Shown here: positions 1-8,683 of the stretch, piece by piece
Layout of the letters: every line of letters starts with the position of its first letter
How positions within the stretch are numbered: the first letter of the stretch is position 1
Position numbers and translations under genes: made by a program
Assembly (NCBI GenBank): GCA_017983795.1
Contig: JAGOAS010000002.1
Location: forward strand, 248,001-312,000
Direction of reading: 5' to 3'
Source of the DNA: Piscinibacter sp.
Lineage (GTDB): Bacteria; Pseudomonadota; Gammaproteobacteria; Burkholderiales; Burkholderiaceae_C
DNA: 64,000 bases
The notes under the pieces: model-generated
The model's input: only the letters and a program-made list of their open reading frames with translations
The model's database searches: none
What the model was told of the DNA's origin: nothing

Positions 1-249
1 GACCTGCATCCCGGACTGCCTTCGATGCGCTGCGTGGGCTACCGCCAGGCCTGGGAAGCGCTGGATGCCGACAACCTCGCCGCCCTGCCCGAGCGCGGCA
101 TCGCCGCCACGCGCCAACTCGCCAAGCGCCAGCTCACCTGGCTGCGCGGCATGCCGCGCCGCGAGACGCTGGCCTGCGACGAAGCCGGCGCGATAGCCCG
201 CGTGGTGGAGCGCGCGATGCGCCACGCCGACGCGCTGCTGAGGTCATGA
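1..249 (+). CDS. miaA: tRNA dimethylallyltransferase MiaA, C-terminal end (5' truncated by window)
   Basis: The open frame runs in from base 1, so only the last 82 codons are present. The remaining residues contain the conserved MiaA C-terminal pattern ([11 protein letters not shown], then [15 protein letters not shown]). MiaA transfers a dimethylallyl group to A37 of tRNAs that read codons starting with U. The catalytic P-loop half lies outside the window. The stop codon overlaps the ATG of the following ABC ATPase by 4 nt (ATGA), so the two genes are translationally coupled. Confidence 0.93.
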   Translation, partial: DLHPGLPSMRCVGYRQAWEALDADNLAALPERGIAATRQLAKRQLTWLRGMPRRETLACDEAGAIARVVERAMRHADALLRS

Positions 250-905
250 GCGACGCGATGCTGCGCCTGCAGGGTCTCGCCAAGCACTACGGCGCCACGC
301 CGGTGTTCAGCGGCGTCGATCTCGAACTGCGCGCCGGCGAATTCGTCGCGGTGCTCGGCGAATCGGGTGTGGGCAAGTCCACCCTGCTCAACGGCATCGC
401 CGGGCTCGACACGTTGGATGCCGGCCGCGTGCAACTGGCGGGCCGCGAAGTGACGACGATGAACGACGAGGAGCTTGCGCTGCTGCGCCGGCGCGACATC
501 GGCTTCGTCTTCCAGGCCTTCCACGTGCTGCCGCACCTGACGGTGGCGCAGAACGCGGCCCTGCCCTTGCTGCTGCTGCACAGCCCCGACGACGCCCGCG
601 TGGCGCGCGTGCTCGACGACGTCGGCCTGGCCGGCTTCGGCGAACGCCTGCCGCAGACGCTCTCCGGCGGCCAGCTGCAGCGCGTGGCGATCGCGCGGGC
701 GCTGGTGCACGCGCCCAGGCTGCTGCTCGCCGACGAGCCCACCGGCAACCTCGACCCCGGCAACGCCGAGCGCGTGATGGACACGCTCGCCCTGCAGACG
801 CGCGCACACGGCGCCGCCTGCCTGCTGGTGACGCACTCGCGCTCCGCCGCCGCGCGCGCCGACCGCGTGCTGGTGCTGCGGCCCGACGGACTGCATCGCG
901 CCTGA
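246..905 (+). CDS. ABC transporter ATP-binding protein (LolD/YbbA-like)
   Basis: This 219-residue single ATPase domain belongs to the MacB/LolD/FtsE class. Walker A is GESGVGKST (residues 38-46), the Q-loop Gln is about residue 90, the signature is LSGGQ (139-143) followed by [10 protein letters not shown], and Walker B is [12 protein letters not shown] (159-170). It most likely powers the large FtsX-fold permease encoded from 1354, with the lipocalin-like protein as the exported or periplasmic partner; ATPase, permease and AttH-like genes form a recurrent proteobacterial trio. It starts inside the miaA stop. A 59-bp gap containing a sigma-28-type promoter separates it from the next gene. Confidence 0.9.
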   Translation: MSDAMLRLQGLAKHYGATPVFSGVDLELRAGEFVAVLGESGVGKSTLLNGIAGLDTLDAGRVQLAGREVTTMNDEELALLRRRDIGFVFQAFHVLPHLTVAQNAALPLLLLHSPDDARVARVLDDVGLAGFGERLPQTLSGGQLQRVAIARALVHAPRLLLADEPTGNLDPGNAERVMDTLALQTRAHGAACLLVTHSRSAAARADRVLVLRPDGLHRA

Positions 906-910
906 AGCCC

Positions 911-937
911 TCAAGTTTCCGGCCGGCGTGCCGATAA
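911..937 (+). promoter_or_regulatory. sigma-28 (FliA) type promoter upstream of the receiver gene
   Basis: TCAAGTT at 911-917 and GCCGATAA at 930-937 are separated by exactly 12 nt. This matches the flagellar sigma factor consensus (TAAAGTTT-N11-GCCGATAA in E. coli, TCAAG variants in other proteobacteria). It lies in the only intergenic gap of the operon, with the receiver ATG 28 nt downstream. Initiation would fall near 945. The match is seen directly; use by FliA is inferred. Confidence 0.75.
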
Positions 938-964
938 GCCGGGCAGATCCCACCGCGCTCGCCC

Positions 965-1357
965 ATGCCCCGCATCCTCGTCGTCGAAGACCAGGCCGAC
1001 ATCCGCCGGCTCATCCGCTGGTCGCTGGAAGAACTGCAAGGCGCCGAGATCTTCGAGGCCGCCAACGGCCGCCTCGGGCTGGACGCGGTGCGCGCGCTGC
1101 GCCCCGACCTCGTGCTGCTCGACGTGATGATGCCCGGCGATCTCGACGGCTTCCAGGTCTGCGACACGCTGCGCAAGGAGCCGCCGTTCGCCTCGCTGCC
1201 CATCGTGATGCTGACCGCGCGCGCGCAAGCCGCTGACCGTGAAGCCGGCGCACGCGCCGGCGCCGACGACTACCTGTTCAAGCCCTTCAGCCCGGCGGTG
1301 CTGGTGCAGACCGTGCAGCGCCTGCTCGCGGCCCGCGCGCCACAATCGGCGCGGTGA
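965..1357 (+). CDS. stand-alone response regulator receiver (CheY-like)
   Basis: The 130-residue protein is a single receiver domain with no output domain. The acidic pocket is E8/D9, the phospho-acceptor is D53 (LLDVMMPGD), the switch Thr is T84 (VMLTAR) and the conserved Lys is K106 (LFKPFSP). Such proteins act through protein contacts, as CheY or SpoIIR-like relays do. Its stop codon overlaps the GTG start of the permease gene, so expression is coupled to the exporter. A receiver gene placed between the ATPase and permease genes is unusual, and its own sigma-28-like promoter suggests co-expression with motility genes. No histidine kinase is nearby and the partner is unknown. Confidence 0.9.
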   Translation: MPRILVVEDQADIRRLIRWSLEELQGAEIFEAANGRLGLDAVRALRPDLVLLDVMMPGDLDGFQVCDTLRKEPPFASLPIVMLTARAQAADREAGARAGADDYLFKPFSPAVLVQTVQRLLAARAPQSAR

Positions 1358-3894
1358 ACGCCGCCGCGCCGAGCACACCTCCGCCCTCCCCGCTGCCCGC
1401 CCTGCTGCGCCAGGTCTCCTGGCCCTGGCTGCTGCACCAGCCGCTGCGTCACGCCGTGGCGATGCTGGCGGTGGCCCTGGGCGTGGCGCTGGCCTTCTCG
1501 GTGCACCTGATCAACGAATCGGCGCTCGGCGAGTTCAGCGCCGCGGTGCGGCAGGTCAACGGCCAGCCCGACTTCGAGCTGCGCGCGCAGCGCGAAGGCT
1601 TCGACGAAGCGCTGTTCGCACGTGTCGCCACGCAGCCCGGCGTGGCGCTGGCCAGCGCCGTGATCGAGCTCGACGCGCAGGCGCTCGACGCCAGCGGGCA
1701 GCCGGTGCCGCTGCGCGTGATCGGGCTGGATGCGCTGGCCGCCGCCGCGCTCACGCCGGCGCTGCTGCCGCGGCCCGCCGAGGGCGCCGATCGACTCGCC
1801 GTGATCGACCCGGCGGCCGCCTTCCTCAACGCCGCGGCGGCACGCCGGCTCGGCGAGCCCGCCATGCTGCGGCTGCGCGCGGCGCGCGGCAGCACGAGTT
1901 TCGCGGTGCGCGGCAGCGTGCTGGCCGACGGCCCGCCGCTCGCGGTGCTCGACCTCGCCGGCGCGCAGCAAGCCTTCGGCTGGACCGGCCGCGTGAGCCG
2001 CATCGATGTGCGCCTCGTGCCCGGCACCGACCGCGAGGCGCTGCTGCGCGCGCTGCAGCTGCCGGCGGGCGTGCGCGCCGCGGCGCCGGACGAGTCCGCA
2101 CAGCGTGTCTCCAACGTCTCGCGCGCCTACCGCGTCAACCTCACGGTGCTGGCGCTGGTGGCGCTGTTCACCGGCGCCTTCCTGGTGTTCTCCATCCTTT
2201 CGCTGTCGGTGGCGCGGCGTGCGCCGCAGCTGGCGCTGCTCGGCGTGCTGGGCCTGGGTGCGCGCGATCGGCTCGCCTGGATGCTGGCCGAATCGGCGCT
2301 GATCGGGCTGGCCGGCAGCGTGCTCGGCCTGGCGCTCGGCACCGGCCTCGCGGCGCTGGCGCTGCGCCTGCTCGCCGGTGATCTCGGCGGCGCCTACTTC
2401 CCCGGCGTCGCGCCGCGCTTGCAGTTCAGCACCACGGCAGCGCTGGTCTACGGCGCGCTCGGCGTGGCCGTCGCGGTGGCGGGCGGCTGGCTGCCGGCGC
2501 GCAGCGCGCAGCGCATCGCGCCGGCACAGGCCCTCAAGGGGCTGGGCGAGAGCCACCCGCAGCACAGCCCGGCATGGCTGGGCCCGCTGCTGCTCGCGCT
2601 CGGCGTGCTGCTGGCCCAGGTGCCGCCCGTGGCCGGCATCCCGCTGGCTGCCTACGCCTCGGTGGCCTGCCTGCTGCTCGGCGGCATCGCCTGCGTGCCG
2701 GCCGCGGTGGCGTTGCTGCTGCGTCGCACGCGTTCGCCACGCCACGCACTCGTGCTGCTGGCAGTGCAGCGCGCGCGCCACGAACGCAGCAGCGCCACCA
2801 TCGCGGTGTCGGGCGTGGTGGCGAGCCTGGCGCTCGCGGTGGCGCTGACGGTGATGGTCACCAGCTTCCGCGAAGCCGTGACGCAATGGCTGGACGACGT
2901 GCTGCCGGCCGACCTCTACGCCCGCGCCGCGGCAGGCGGCGGCAACGACACCGCCTGGGTCGACGACGCGCTGGTCGCGCAGTTGCGCGCCCTGCCCGGC
3001 GTGGCGCGCGTCGAGGGCCAGCGTGTCGCCGCCATCCAGCTCGATGCGAGCCGGCCCACGGTGGCGCTGGTGGCCAAGCGCGTCGCCGACGATCCGGCAC
3101 GGCGCCTGCCGCTGCTAGGCGAACTGCTGCCGGCGCGCGAGGGCCTGCTCTCGGTGTACGTCAGCGAACCCGCCGCCAGCTTGTACGGCCTGCGCGCCGG
3201 CGCACGCTTCGAGCTGCCGCTGCCCGACGGACAGCGCGAGCGCGCCTTCGTGCGCGCGGTGTGGCGCGACTACGCCCGCCAGCACGGCGCCGTGACGCTC
3301 GATGCGGCCGACTATCGCCGCCTCACCGGCGACCTGCGCCTCAACGATCTGGCGCTCTGGCTCGCGCCCGGCGCCGACGCGGCCGCCGTGCAGGCACAGG
3401 TGCGCGCGCTCGCCGGGCCCGACGCGCCGCTCGAATTCGCCACGGTCGGCGAGCTGCGTGCGCTCTCGCTGCGCATCTTCGACCGCAGCTTCGCGGTGAC
3501 CTACTGGCTGCAGGCGGTGGCCATCGCCATCGGCCTGGCCGGCATCGCCGCGAGCTTCTCGGCGCAGGTGCTGGCGCGCCGGCGCGAGTTCGGCCTGCTC
3601 GCCCACCTCGGCCTGACGCGCGCGCAGGTGCTCGCGGTGGTGGCCGGCGAAGGCGCACTGTGGAGCGGCGTCGGCGTGCTGCTGGGCCTGGCGCTGGGCA
3701 TTGCGGTCAGCGCGGTGCTGGTGCACGTGGTCAACCCGCAGAGCTTCCACTGGACCATGGAGCTGCGCCTGCCCTGGGCACGCCTCGCGCTGCTCGCCGC
3801 CGCGATGGCCGCAGCCGGCACGCTGACCGCGTGGTGGGCCGGCCGCGCGGCCGGCGCGAAGCAGGCGGCGCTGGCGGTGAAGGAGGATTGGTGA
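1354..3894 (+). CDS. FtsX-family ABC transporter permease (large, duplicated)
   Basis: The 846-residue protein has an N-terminal membrane anchor (about residues 30-50), a long extracytoplasmic stretch, three TM helices around 255-380, further helices around 405-490, a second extracytoplasmic domain, and three C-terminal TM helices around 715-840. This is the double-FtsX layout of LolC/E- or YbbP-like permeases. The GTG start is set by overlap with the receiver stop (GTGA). The 3' end overlaps the lipocalin-like gene by one base (TGATG). Partnering with the ATPase at 246 is inferred. The substrate is unknown; lipoproteins, lipids or hydrophobic molecules are plausible. Confidence 0.88.
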   Translation: MNAAAPSTPPPSPLPALLRQVSWPWLLHQPLRHAVAMLAVALGVALAFSVHLINESALGEFSAAVRQVNGQPDFELRAQREGFDEALFARVATQPGVALASAVIELDAQALDASGQPVPLRVIGLDALAAAALTPALLPRPAEGADRLAVIDPAAAFLNAAAARRLGEPAMLRLRAARGSTSFAVRGSVLADGPPLAVLDLAGAQQAFGWTGRVSRIDVRLVPGTDREALLRALQLPAGVRAAAPDESAQRVSNVSRAYRVNLTVLALVALFTGAFLVFSILSLSVARRAPQLALLGVLGLGARDRLAWMLAESALIGLAGSVLGLALGTGLAALALRLLAGDLGGAYFPGVAPRLQFSTTAALVYGALGVAVAVAGGWLPARSAQRIAPAQALKGLGESHPQHSPAWLGPLLLALGVLLAQVPPVAGIPLAAYASVACLLLGGIACVPAAVALLLRRTRSPRHALVLLAVQRARHERSSATIAVSGVVASLALAVALTVMVTSFREAVTQWLDDVLPADLYARAAAGGGNDTAWVDDALVAQLRALPGVARVEGQRVAAIQLDASRPTVALVAKRVADDPARRLPLLGELLPAREGLLSVYVSEPAASLYGLRAGARFELPLPDGQRERAFVRAVWRDYARQHGAVTLDAADYRRLTGDLRLNDLALWLAPGADAAAVQAQVRALAGPDAPLEFATVGELRALSLRIFDRSFAVTYWLQAVAIAIGLAGIAASFSAQVLARRREFGLLAHLGLTRAQVLAVVAGEGALWSGVGVLLGLALGIAVSAVLVHVVNPQSFHWTMELRLPWARLALLAAAMAAAGTLTAWWAGRAAGAKQAALAVKEDW

Positions 3895-4982
3895 TGCGAC
3901 GCCGGCCCTTCGTCGGCGTGCTGCTCGCGCTCGGCGCCTTGCCGCTGGCGGCACAGTCGGCCCCGGTGCTACGCGGCCGCGCGCTGCAGTTCCCGCGCGA
4001 CCACGGCTCGCACCCCGATGCGCGCACCGAGTGGTGGTACGCCACCGGCTGGCTGGCCGCGCCGGGCGAGGCCGAGCCACGCTACGGCTTCCAAGTGACC
4101 TTCTTCCGCTCGCGCACCGACGTCGCGGCGAACCACCCGAGCCGCTTCGCCGCCACGCAGCTCGTCTTCGCGCACACGGCGCTCACCGACCTGGCAGCCA
4201 AGCGAGCGCGCCACGACCAGCGCATCGCCCGCGCCGGCTTCGGCGTGGCCGAGGCGGCCGAAGACGACACGCGCCTCGTGCTGCGCGGCTGGCGCTTGGC
4301 GCGCAGCGGGCCGCCCGAGGCGAGCGTCTACCGCGCGAGCATCGCCAGCGACGCCGCCGGCTTCGCGCTCGAGCTCGAACTCGCCGCCACGCAGCCGCTG
4401 CTGCTGCAAGGCGAAGCCGGCTTCTCGCGCAAGGGCCCGCGCCCCGAGCAGGCCAGCCACTACTACAGCCAGCCGCAGCTCGCCGTGCGCGGCACGCTGA
4501 CACTCGACGGCCGCGCGTTAGCCCTGCAGGGCCGCGCCTGGCTGGATCACGAATGGAGCGAGACGATCCTCGCCGCCGAGGCGGTGGGCTGGGACTGGAT
4601 CGGCATCAACCTCGCCGACGGCAGCGCCCTCACCGCCTTCCGCCTGCGCCGCGCTGATGGCAGCACGCTGTGGGCCGGCGGCAGCCTGCGCCGGCCGGGC
4701 GAAACCGCGCGCGCCTTCGGCCCCGACGAAGTGCGCTTCGAGCCGCTGGCGCGCTGGACCAGCCCGGCCTCGCGCGCCACCTACCCGATCGAGTGGCGCG
4801 TGAGCACGCCCGCCGGCACGCAGCGCGTGCGCGCCCTGCTGCACGACCAGGAGCTCGACAGCCGCGCCAGCACGGGCGCGATCTACTGGGAGGGCCTGTC
4901 GGAGCTGCTGGCCGAGGACGGCCGGCGCCTCGGCCTGGGTTACTTGGAGATGACGGGTTATGCGACACCCCTGCGGCTCTGA
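3894..4982 (+). CDS. AttH/CrtC-family lipocalin-like protein (carotenoid 1,2-hydratase family)
   Basis: The 362-residue protein has a short signal-like N terminus (VGVLLALGALPLAAQSA) and the family signature DHGSHPDARTEWWYATGWL early in the mature part. Later family-type stretches include WLDHEWSE and DWIGINL. AttH-like proteins are double-lipocalin beta-barrels commonly encoded next to an ATPase/FtsX permease pair; only some members are true carotenoid hydratases. Here it probably handles a hydrophobic ligand exported by the adjacent transporter. ATG at 3894 was chosen because it follows an AAGGAGG Shine-Dalgarno and overlaps the permease stop. Carotenoid chemistry is not supported by anything nearby. 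Confidence 0.85.
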   Translation: MRRRPFVGVLLALGALPLAAQSAPVLRGRALQFPRDHGSHPDARTEWWYATGWLAAPGEAEPRYGFQVTFFRSRTDVAANHPSRFAATQLVFAHTALTDLAAKRARHDQRIARAGFGVAEAAEDDTRLVLRGWRLARSGPPEASVYRASIASDAAGFALELELAATQPLLLQGEAGFSRKGPRPEQASHYYSQPQLAVRGTLTLDGRALALQGRAWLDHEWSETILAAEAVGWDWIGINLADGSALTAFRLRRADGSTLWAGGSLRRPGETARAFGPDEVRFEPLARWTSPASRATYPIEWRVSTPAGTQRVRALLHDQELDSRASTGAIYWEGLSELLAEDGRRLGLGYLEMTGYATPLRL

Positions 4983-6456
4983 CCATATCCGAGCGGCATT
5001 GGCCGCTCTGCTCTTGGCCCTCGCGCCCGCCATGGCCGCAACTGCGGCCGATCCTCCGGCTAGCAGCAGTGCCGTCGACGCTGCCGTTCGACAAGGACGC
5101 TGGGAGGAACTTCGCCGCAGAGCGCTCGAAGAGGCGGTCCTGCTGGATCCCTCCTCCGCACGGACGATCGGCGCCCTGGCTGCGGCGGGGGCAACCGATG
5201 CAGCCCTCGCCGCCGCGCGGCGCAGTGCACCGGCCCTGCGCACGACCCTGTTGCTGTCCGTGGCCGAGCAGGCGACCCAGCTTCCACCGCGACGCCGGCT
5301 GGACATCGTCGGCGAAGCCGGGCAGTCGGCCAGTGCAGCCGGCGTGCTGGCGCAGATCGGCGCAGGCAATGCGATCGCGGTGGCACTCGCCTACGCGCAT
5401 CTGGGCGACGACACCGAGGCGCGCCAGGCGTGGCAGCGTGCGCTGGCCATGGCAGCCGCGACCACACCGCCGGTGGCGGCCTCGCTGGTGCGGCGCATGG
5501 CCGAGACCAGCATCGGGGAGACCACGAATGCCACGCCCGAATGGCTACTGGCCGGCCTGAGCCGCGAGGTCACCCTCCTCGCTGCCGGCGCGGACCGAGG
5601 CTTCGCTCATCTGGCTCTCGCGCAGGCGTGGAGGCAGCGCGGCGCACAAGCGGAATCGCTCGCGCAGCTCGAGGCAGCCATGAGCGCCGGCTCGAGCGAG
5701 ACGCGCCGCGCCGATAGGCAACTCGTGCTCAAGGCGGCGGCCCGCATCGCCGTGCAGTGGGACATGCCGGAGATCGCACTGCGCCAGGTCGACGCCGATG
5801 CGCTGGCGATCGAGTTCACCGCCTATCACGCACGGCACCGCGACCGCGCGCTCGCCCTGAAGACGCTCGAACGCATCGGCTCCGACGGCTTGTACGTCTC
5901 GCATCGCTCCAGCGCCATGGTGGCGGCCGTGCAGGAGACGATCGCGCGCGGCGACGCCGGCGAGGCGGCGTTCTACATCGAGCGCTTCGGCGAGCTGCTG
6001 CCGCTCACCCGCGTGGATCTGTGGGTCCGGCTGGCCCGGCTGCAGGCCGAGCAGGGCGCGCGCGACAGCACCGCGCGCACGCTCACCCAGGCGCTGGCGG
6101 TGATTCCCGACACACCTGACCCACACGCAAGCAACCGGAGAGACGTCGCCACGCTGCTGCGCCTGACACGCTCGCTGGACGAATTGGGCCGGGCGGCAGA
6201 GGCGCGCACCGCCTTCGCCGCCGCCGCGCGGCAGGCCGACTACATCTCGCTGCGCCGCAACGACGAACGCGCCATGAGCCGCATCGCGCTGGCGCGCTTC
6301 TGCACGGCGCGCGGCGATCGTCGCCTGGCCGCAGCCCAGCTCCGCCAAGCCTGGCTCGAGTTCCACAGTCCCCTCGCGACGCGGCCGCTGCCCGCCGTCG
6401 ATCGCGCCGATGTCCTGCTTGCCTTCGCCGAGGCGTCCGGCGAACTGGCGCGCTGA
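4960..6456 (+). CDS. hypothetical exported alpha-helical (TPR-like) protein
   Basis: The product has 498 residues, with a signal peptide (hydrophobic stretch ending ALAPAMAATAA) and then almost continuous Ala/Arg/Leu-rich helices. Repeating patterns resemble tetratricopeptide or Sel1-like solenoids, for example LALAQAWRQRGAQAESLAQL and LVRLAR-type segments spaced by about 35-40 residues. I do not recognise a named family. The start at 4960 lies 23 nt inside the lipocalin-like gene, so this is probably the last gene of that operon. A periplasmic scaffolding role is only a guess. Confidence 0.7.
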   Translation: MRHPCGSDHIRAALAALLLALAPAMAATAADPPASSSAVDAAVRQGRWEELRRRALEEAVLLDPSSARTIGALAAAGATDAALAAARRSAPALRTTLLLSVAEQATQLPPRRRLDIVGEAGQSASAAGVLAQIGAGNAIAVALAYAHLGDDTEARQAWQRALAMAAATTPPVAASLVRRMAETSIGETTNATPEWLLAGLSREVTLLAAGADRGFAHLALAQAWRQRGAQAESLAQLEAAMSAGSSETRRADRQLVLKAAARIAVQWDMPEIALRQVDADALAIEFTAYHARHRDRALALKTLERIGSDGLYVSHRSSAMVAAVQETIARGDAGEAAFYIERFGELLPLTRVDLWVRLARLQAEQGARDSTARTLTQALAVIPDTPDPHASNRRDVATLLRLTRSLDELGRAAEARTAFAAAARQADYISLRRNDERAMSRIALARFCTARGDRRLAAAQLRQAWLEFHSPLATRPLPAVDRADVLLAFAEASGELAR

Positions 6457-6543
6457 GACGCAGCACGCGCCTTGCAATTCGTCAACGCTGATTGCGTCGT
6501 GCCGGCGCAAACTGCACCGCATCACTCGAAAACGGAGACAAGC

Positions 6544-8667
6544 ATGGCGCAGTTCGTCGACAGCATCGAGGCCGCGGTCGACCGCGTGCTGGACACCGTG
6601 AAGGGCGACGTCGTGCTGGGCATCCCCCTGGCCATCGGCAAGCCCAACCCCTTCGTCAACGCGCTGTACCGGCGCATGAAGGGCAACCCGGCGCGGCGCC
6701 TGCGCATCGTCACCGCGCTGTCGCTGGAGAAGCCGGTCGGCAAGAGCGAGCTCGAAGAACATTTCCTCGGGCCTCTCGTCGAGCGCGTGTTCGAGGACTA
6801 CCCCGATCTGCTCTACGTGAAGGATCTGCGCGCCGGCACGCTGCCCGCGCACATCGAGGTGCGCGAGTTCTTCATGAAGACCGGCGACTACCTCGGCAAC
6901 CCGGCCGCGCAGCAGAACTACATCTCGACCAACTACACCTTCGTCGCGCGCGACATGGCCGTGCAGGGCATGAACGTGATCGCGCAGGCGGTGGGCGCCA
7001 AGGGCGAGGGCGAGGGAATGCGGTTGTCGCTGTCGAGCAACCCCGACGTGGTGTTCGAGGTGGTGGAGAAGCTGCGCGCCGCCGGCCAGCCGCTGCTCAC
7101 CGTCGGCGTGGTCAACCGCAAGATGCCCTTCATGCCCAACGGCGCCGAGGTGGCGCCGGAGTTCTTCGACCTGGTGGTCACCGACCCGGCCGGCACGCAT
7201 GCGGTGTTCTGCCCGCCCAACAACAAGGTCAGCGCGGCCGACTACGCGATCGGCCTGCACGCCTCCGCCCTGGTGGCCGACGGCGGCACGCTGCAGATCG
7301 GCATCGGCTCGCTGGGCGACGCGATCGCGCAGGCGCTGATCGTGCGCGACCGGCACGGCGACGAATACCGCCGCATCCTCGAGTCGATCAGCCCCGACGG
7401 CATCGAGGGCCGCGAGCTCGGCCGCTTCGACCTGGGCCTGTACGGCTGCTCGGAGATGTTCGTCAACGGCTTCCTCAAGCTGATCGAGGCCGGCATCATC
7501 CGCCGCGAGGTATTCGGCGACGTGACGCTGCAGCGCGCGCTCAACGAGGGCGAGATCGACGAGACGGTGACGCCGCGCACGCTCGCCCTGCTGCTGCGCC
7601 ACGGCCGCATCCATTCGCCGCTGAGCGCCGACGATGTCGCCTACCTGAAGCACTGGGGCGTGCTGCGCGAAGGCGTGCAGCTCGACGGTGACAAGCTCGT
7701 GCTCGACGGCACCAAGCTGCCCAACGACCTGATCTCCGAGGCCAACCTCGCGCGCATCGGCGAGACCATGCTCGGCAGCCGACTCTCGCACGGCATCTTC
7801 ATGACCGGCGGCTTCTTCCTCGGCCCGCGTGACTTCTACGAGCGGCTGCGCACCATGCCGCCGCAGGAGCTGGCGAAGATCGACATGACGCGCATCGACT
7901 TCATCAACCAGCTCTACTCCGACAACGACGGCCAGGCGGCGGTCAAGCGCGCGCAGCGCCGTAAGGCGCGCTTCATGAACACGACGATGATCGTGACGCT
8001 GCTCGGCGCCGCCTGCAGCGACGCGCTCGAATCGGGCCAGGTGGTCAGCGGCGTCGGCGGCCAGTACAACTTCGTTGCCATGGCGCATGCACTGCCCGAC
8101 GCGCGGCTGCTGATGATGCTGCGCGCCACCCACGACAACAAGGACGGCCTGAAGAGCAGCATCGTCTGGAGCTACGGCCACGTGACGATTCCGCGCCATC
8201 TGCGCGACATCGTCGTCACCGAGTACGGCGCGGCCGATTTGCGCGGCCAGTCCGACAGCGAGGTGGTCAAGCGCCTGATCGCTGTGGCCGATTCACGCTT
8301 CCAGGAGGAACTGATCCGCCAGGCCAAGGCGCACGGCAAGCTCGAGTCGAACTACGAGTTGCCCGAGCGCTACCGCCACAACCTGCCCGAGGCGCTGGAA
8401 GAGAAGCTGCACCCCTGGGCGCAGGCCGGACTGCTGCCCGACTTCCCCTTCGGCACCGACCTCACCGAGGACGAACTGCACATCGTGCGTGCGCTCAAGC
8501 GGCTCAAGCACGCGACGCAGCACCCGGGTGAGCTGCTGACGATGGCGATCAAGAGCCTGTGGGAGAGCAAGGACGCGCCGCTGCCCTACCTCGAGCGCCT
8601 CGGCCTGGCGGAGACGCACAGCTTCAAGGATGCGTTCGTCAAGCGGCTGCTGGCGAACAACCTGTAG
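6544..8667 (+). CDS. acetyl-CoA hydrolase/transferase family protein
   Basis: The 707-residue protein belongs to the long form of the acetyl-CoA hydrolase/CoA-transferase family (N-terminal CoA-transferase-like half, then the C-terminal catalytic half with VVSGVGGQYNFVAMA and ITEYG-like VVTEYGAADLRG). Members hydrolyse or exchange acyl-CoA thioesters. ATG 6544 is preferred because GGAG stands 7-10 nt upstream and the family-like N terminus (MAQFVDSIEAAVD) begins there; an in-frame upstream extension from about 6472 looks non-coding. It stands alone between the exporter operon and a convergent gene. The in vivo acyl group cannot be read from sequence. Confidence 0.85.
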   Translation: MAQFVDSIEAAVDRVLDTVKGDVVLGIPLAIGKPNPFVNALYRRMKGNPARRLRIVTALSLEKPVGKSELEEHFLGPLVERVFEDYPDLLYVKDLRAGTLPAHIEVREFFMKTGDYLGNPAAQQNYISTNYTFVARDMAVQGMNVIAQAVGAKGEGEGMRLSLSSNPDVVFEVVEKLRAAGQPLLTVGVVNRKMPFMPNGAEVAPEFFDLVVTDPAGTHAVFCPPNNKVSAADYAIGLHASALVADGGTLQIGIGSLGDAIAQALIVRDRHGDEYRRILESISPDGIEGRELGRFDLGLYGCSEMFVNGFLKLIEAGIIRREVFGDVTLQRALNEGEIDETVTPRTLALLLRHGRIHSPLSADDVAYLKHWGVLREGVQLDGDKLVLDGTKLPNDLISEANLARIGETMLGSRLSHGIFMTGGFFLGPRDFYERLRTMPPQELAKIDMTRIDFINQLYSDNDGQAAVKRAQRRKARFMNTTMIVTLLGAACSDALESGQVVSGVGGQYNFVAMAHALPDARLLMMLRATHDNKDGLKSSIVWSYGHVTIPRHLRDIVVTEYGAADLRGQSDSEVVKRLIAVADSRFQEELIRQAKAHGKLESNYELPERYRHNLPEALEEKLHPWAQAGLLPDFPFGTDLTEDELHIVRALKRLKHATQHPGELLTMAIKSLWESKDAPLPYLERLGLAETHSFKDAFVKRLLANNL

Positions 8668-8683
8668 CGGTCGAGGCAGCAGC

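Noticed and set aside
1239-2381. Long plus-strand frame rich in Arg/Ala overlapping the receiver and permease genes
   Set aside because: It is a high-GC shadow frame; composition is Arg/Ala/Gly-biased with no motifs, and the overlapping frames encode clear protein families.
3894-4982. Assignment as a dedicated carotenoid 1,2-hydratase (CrtC)
   Set aside because: No carotenoid genes are nearby and the neighbours form the generic AttH/ABC export trio, so only the family is named.
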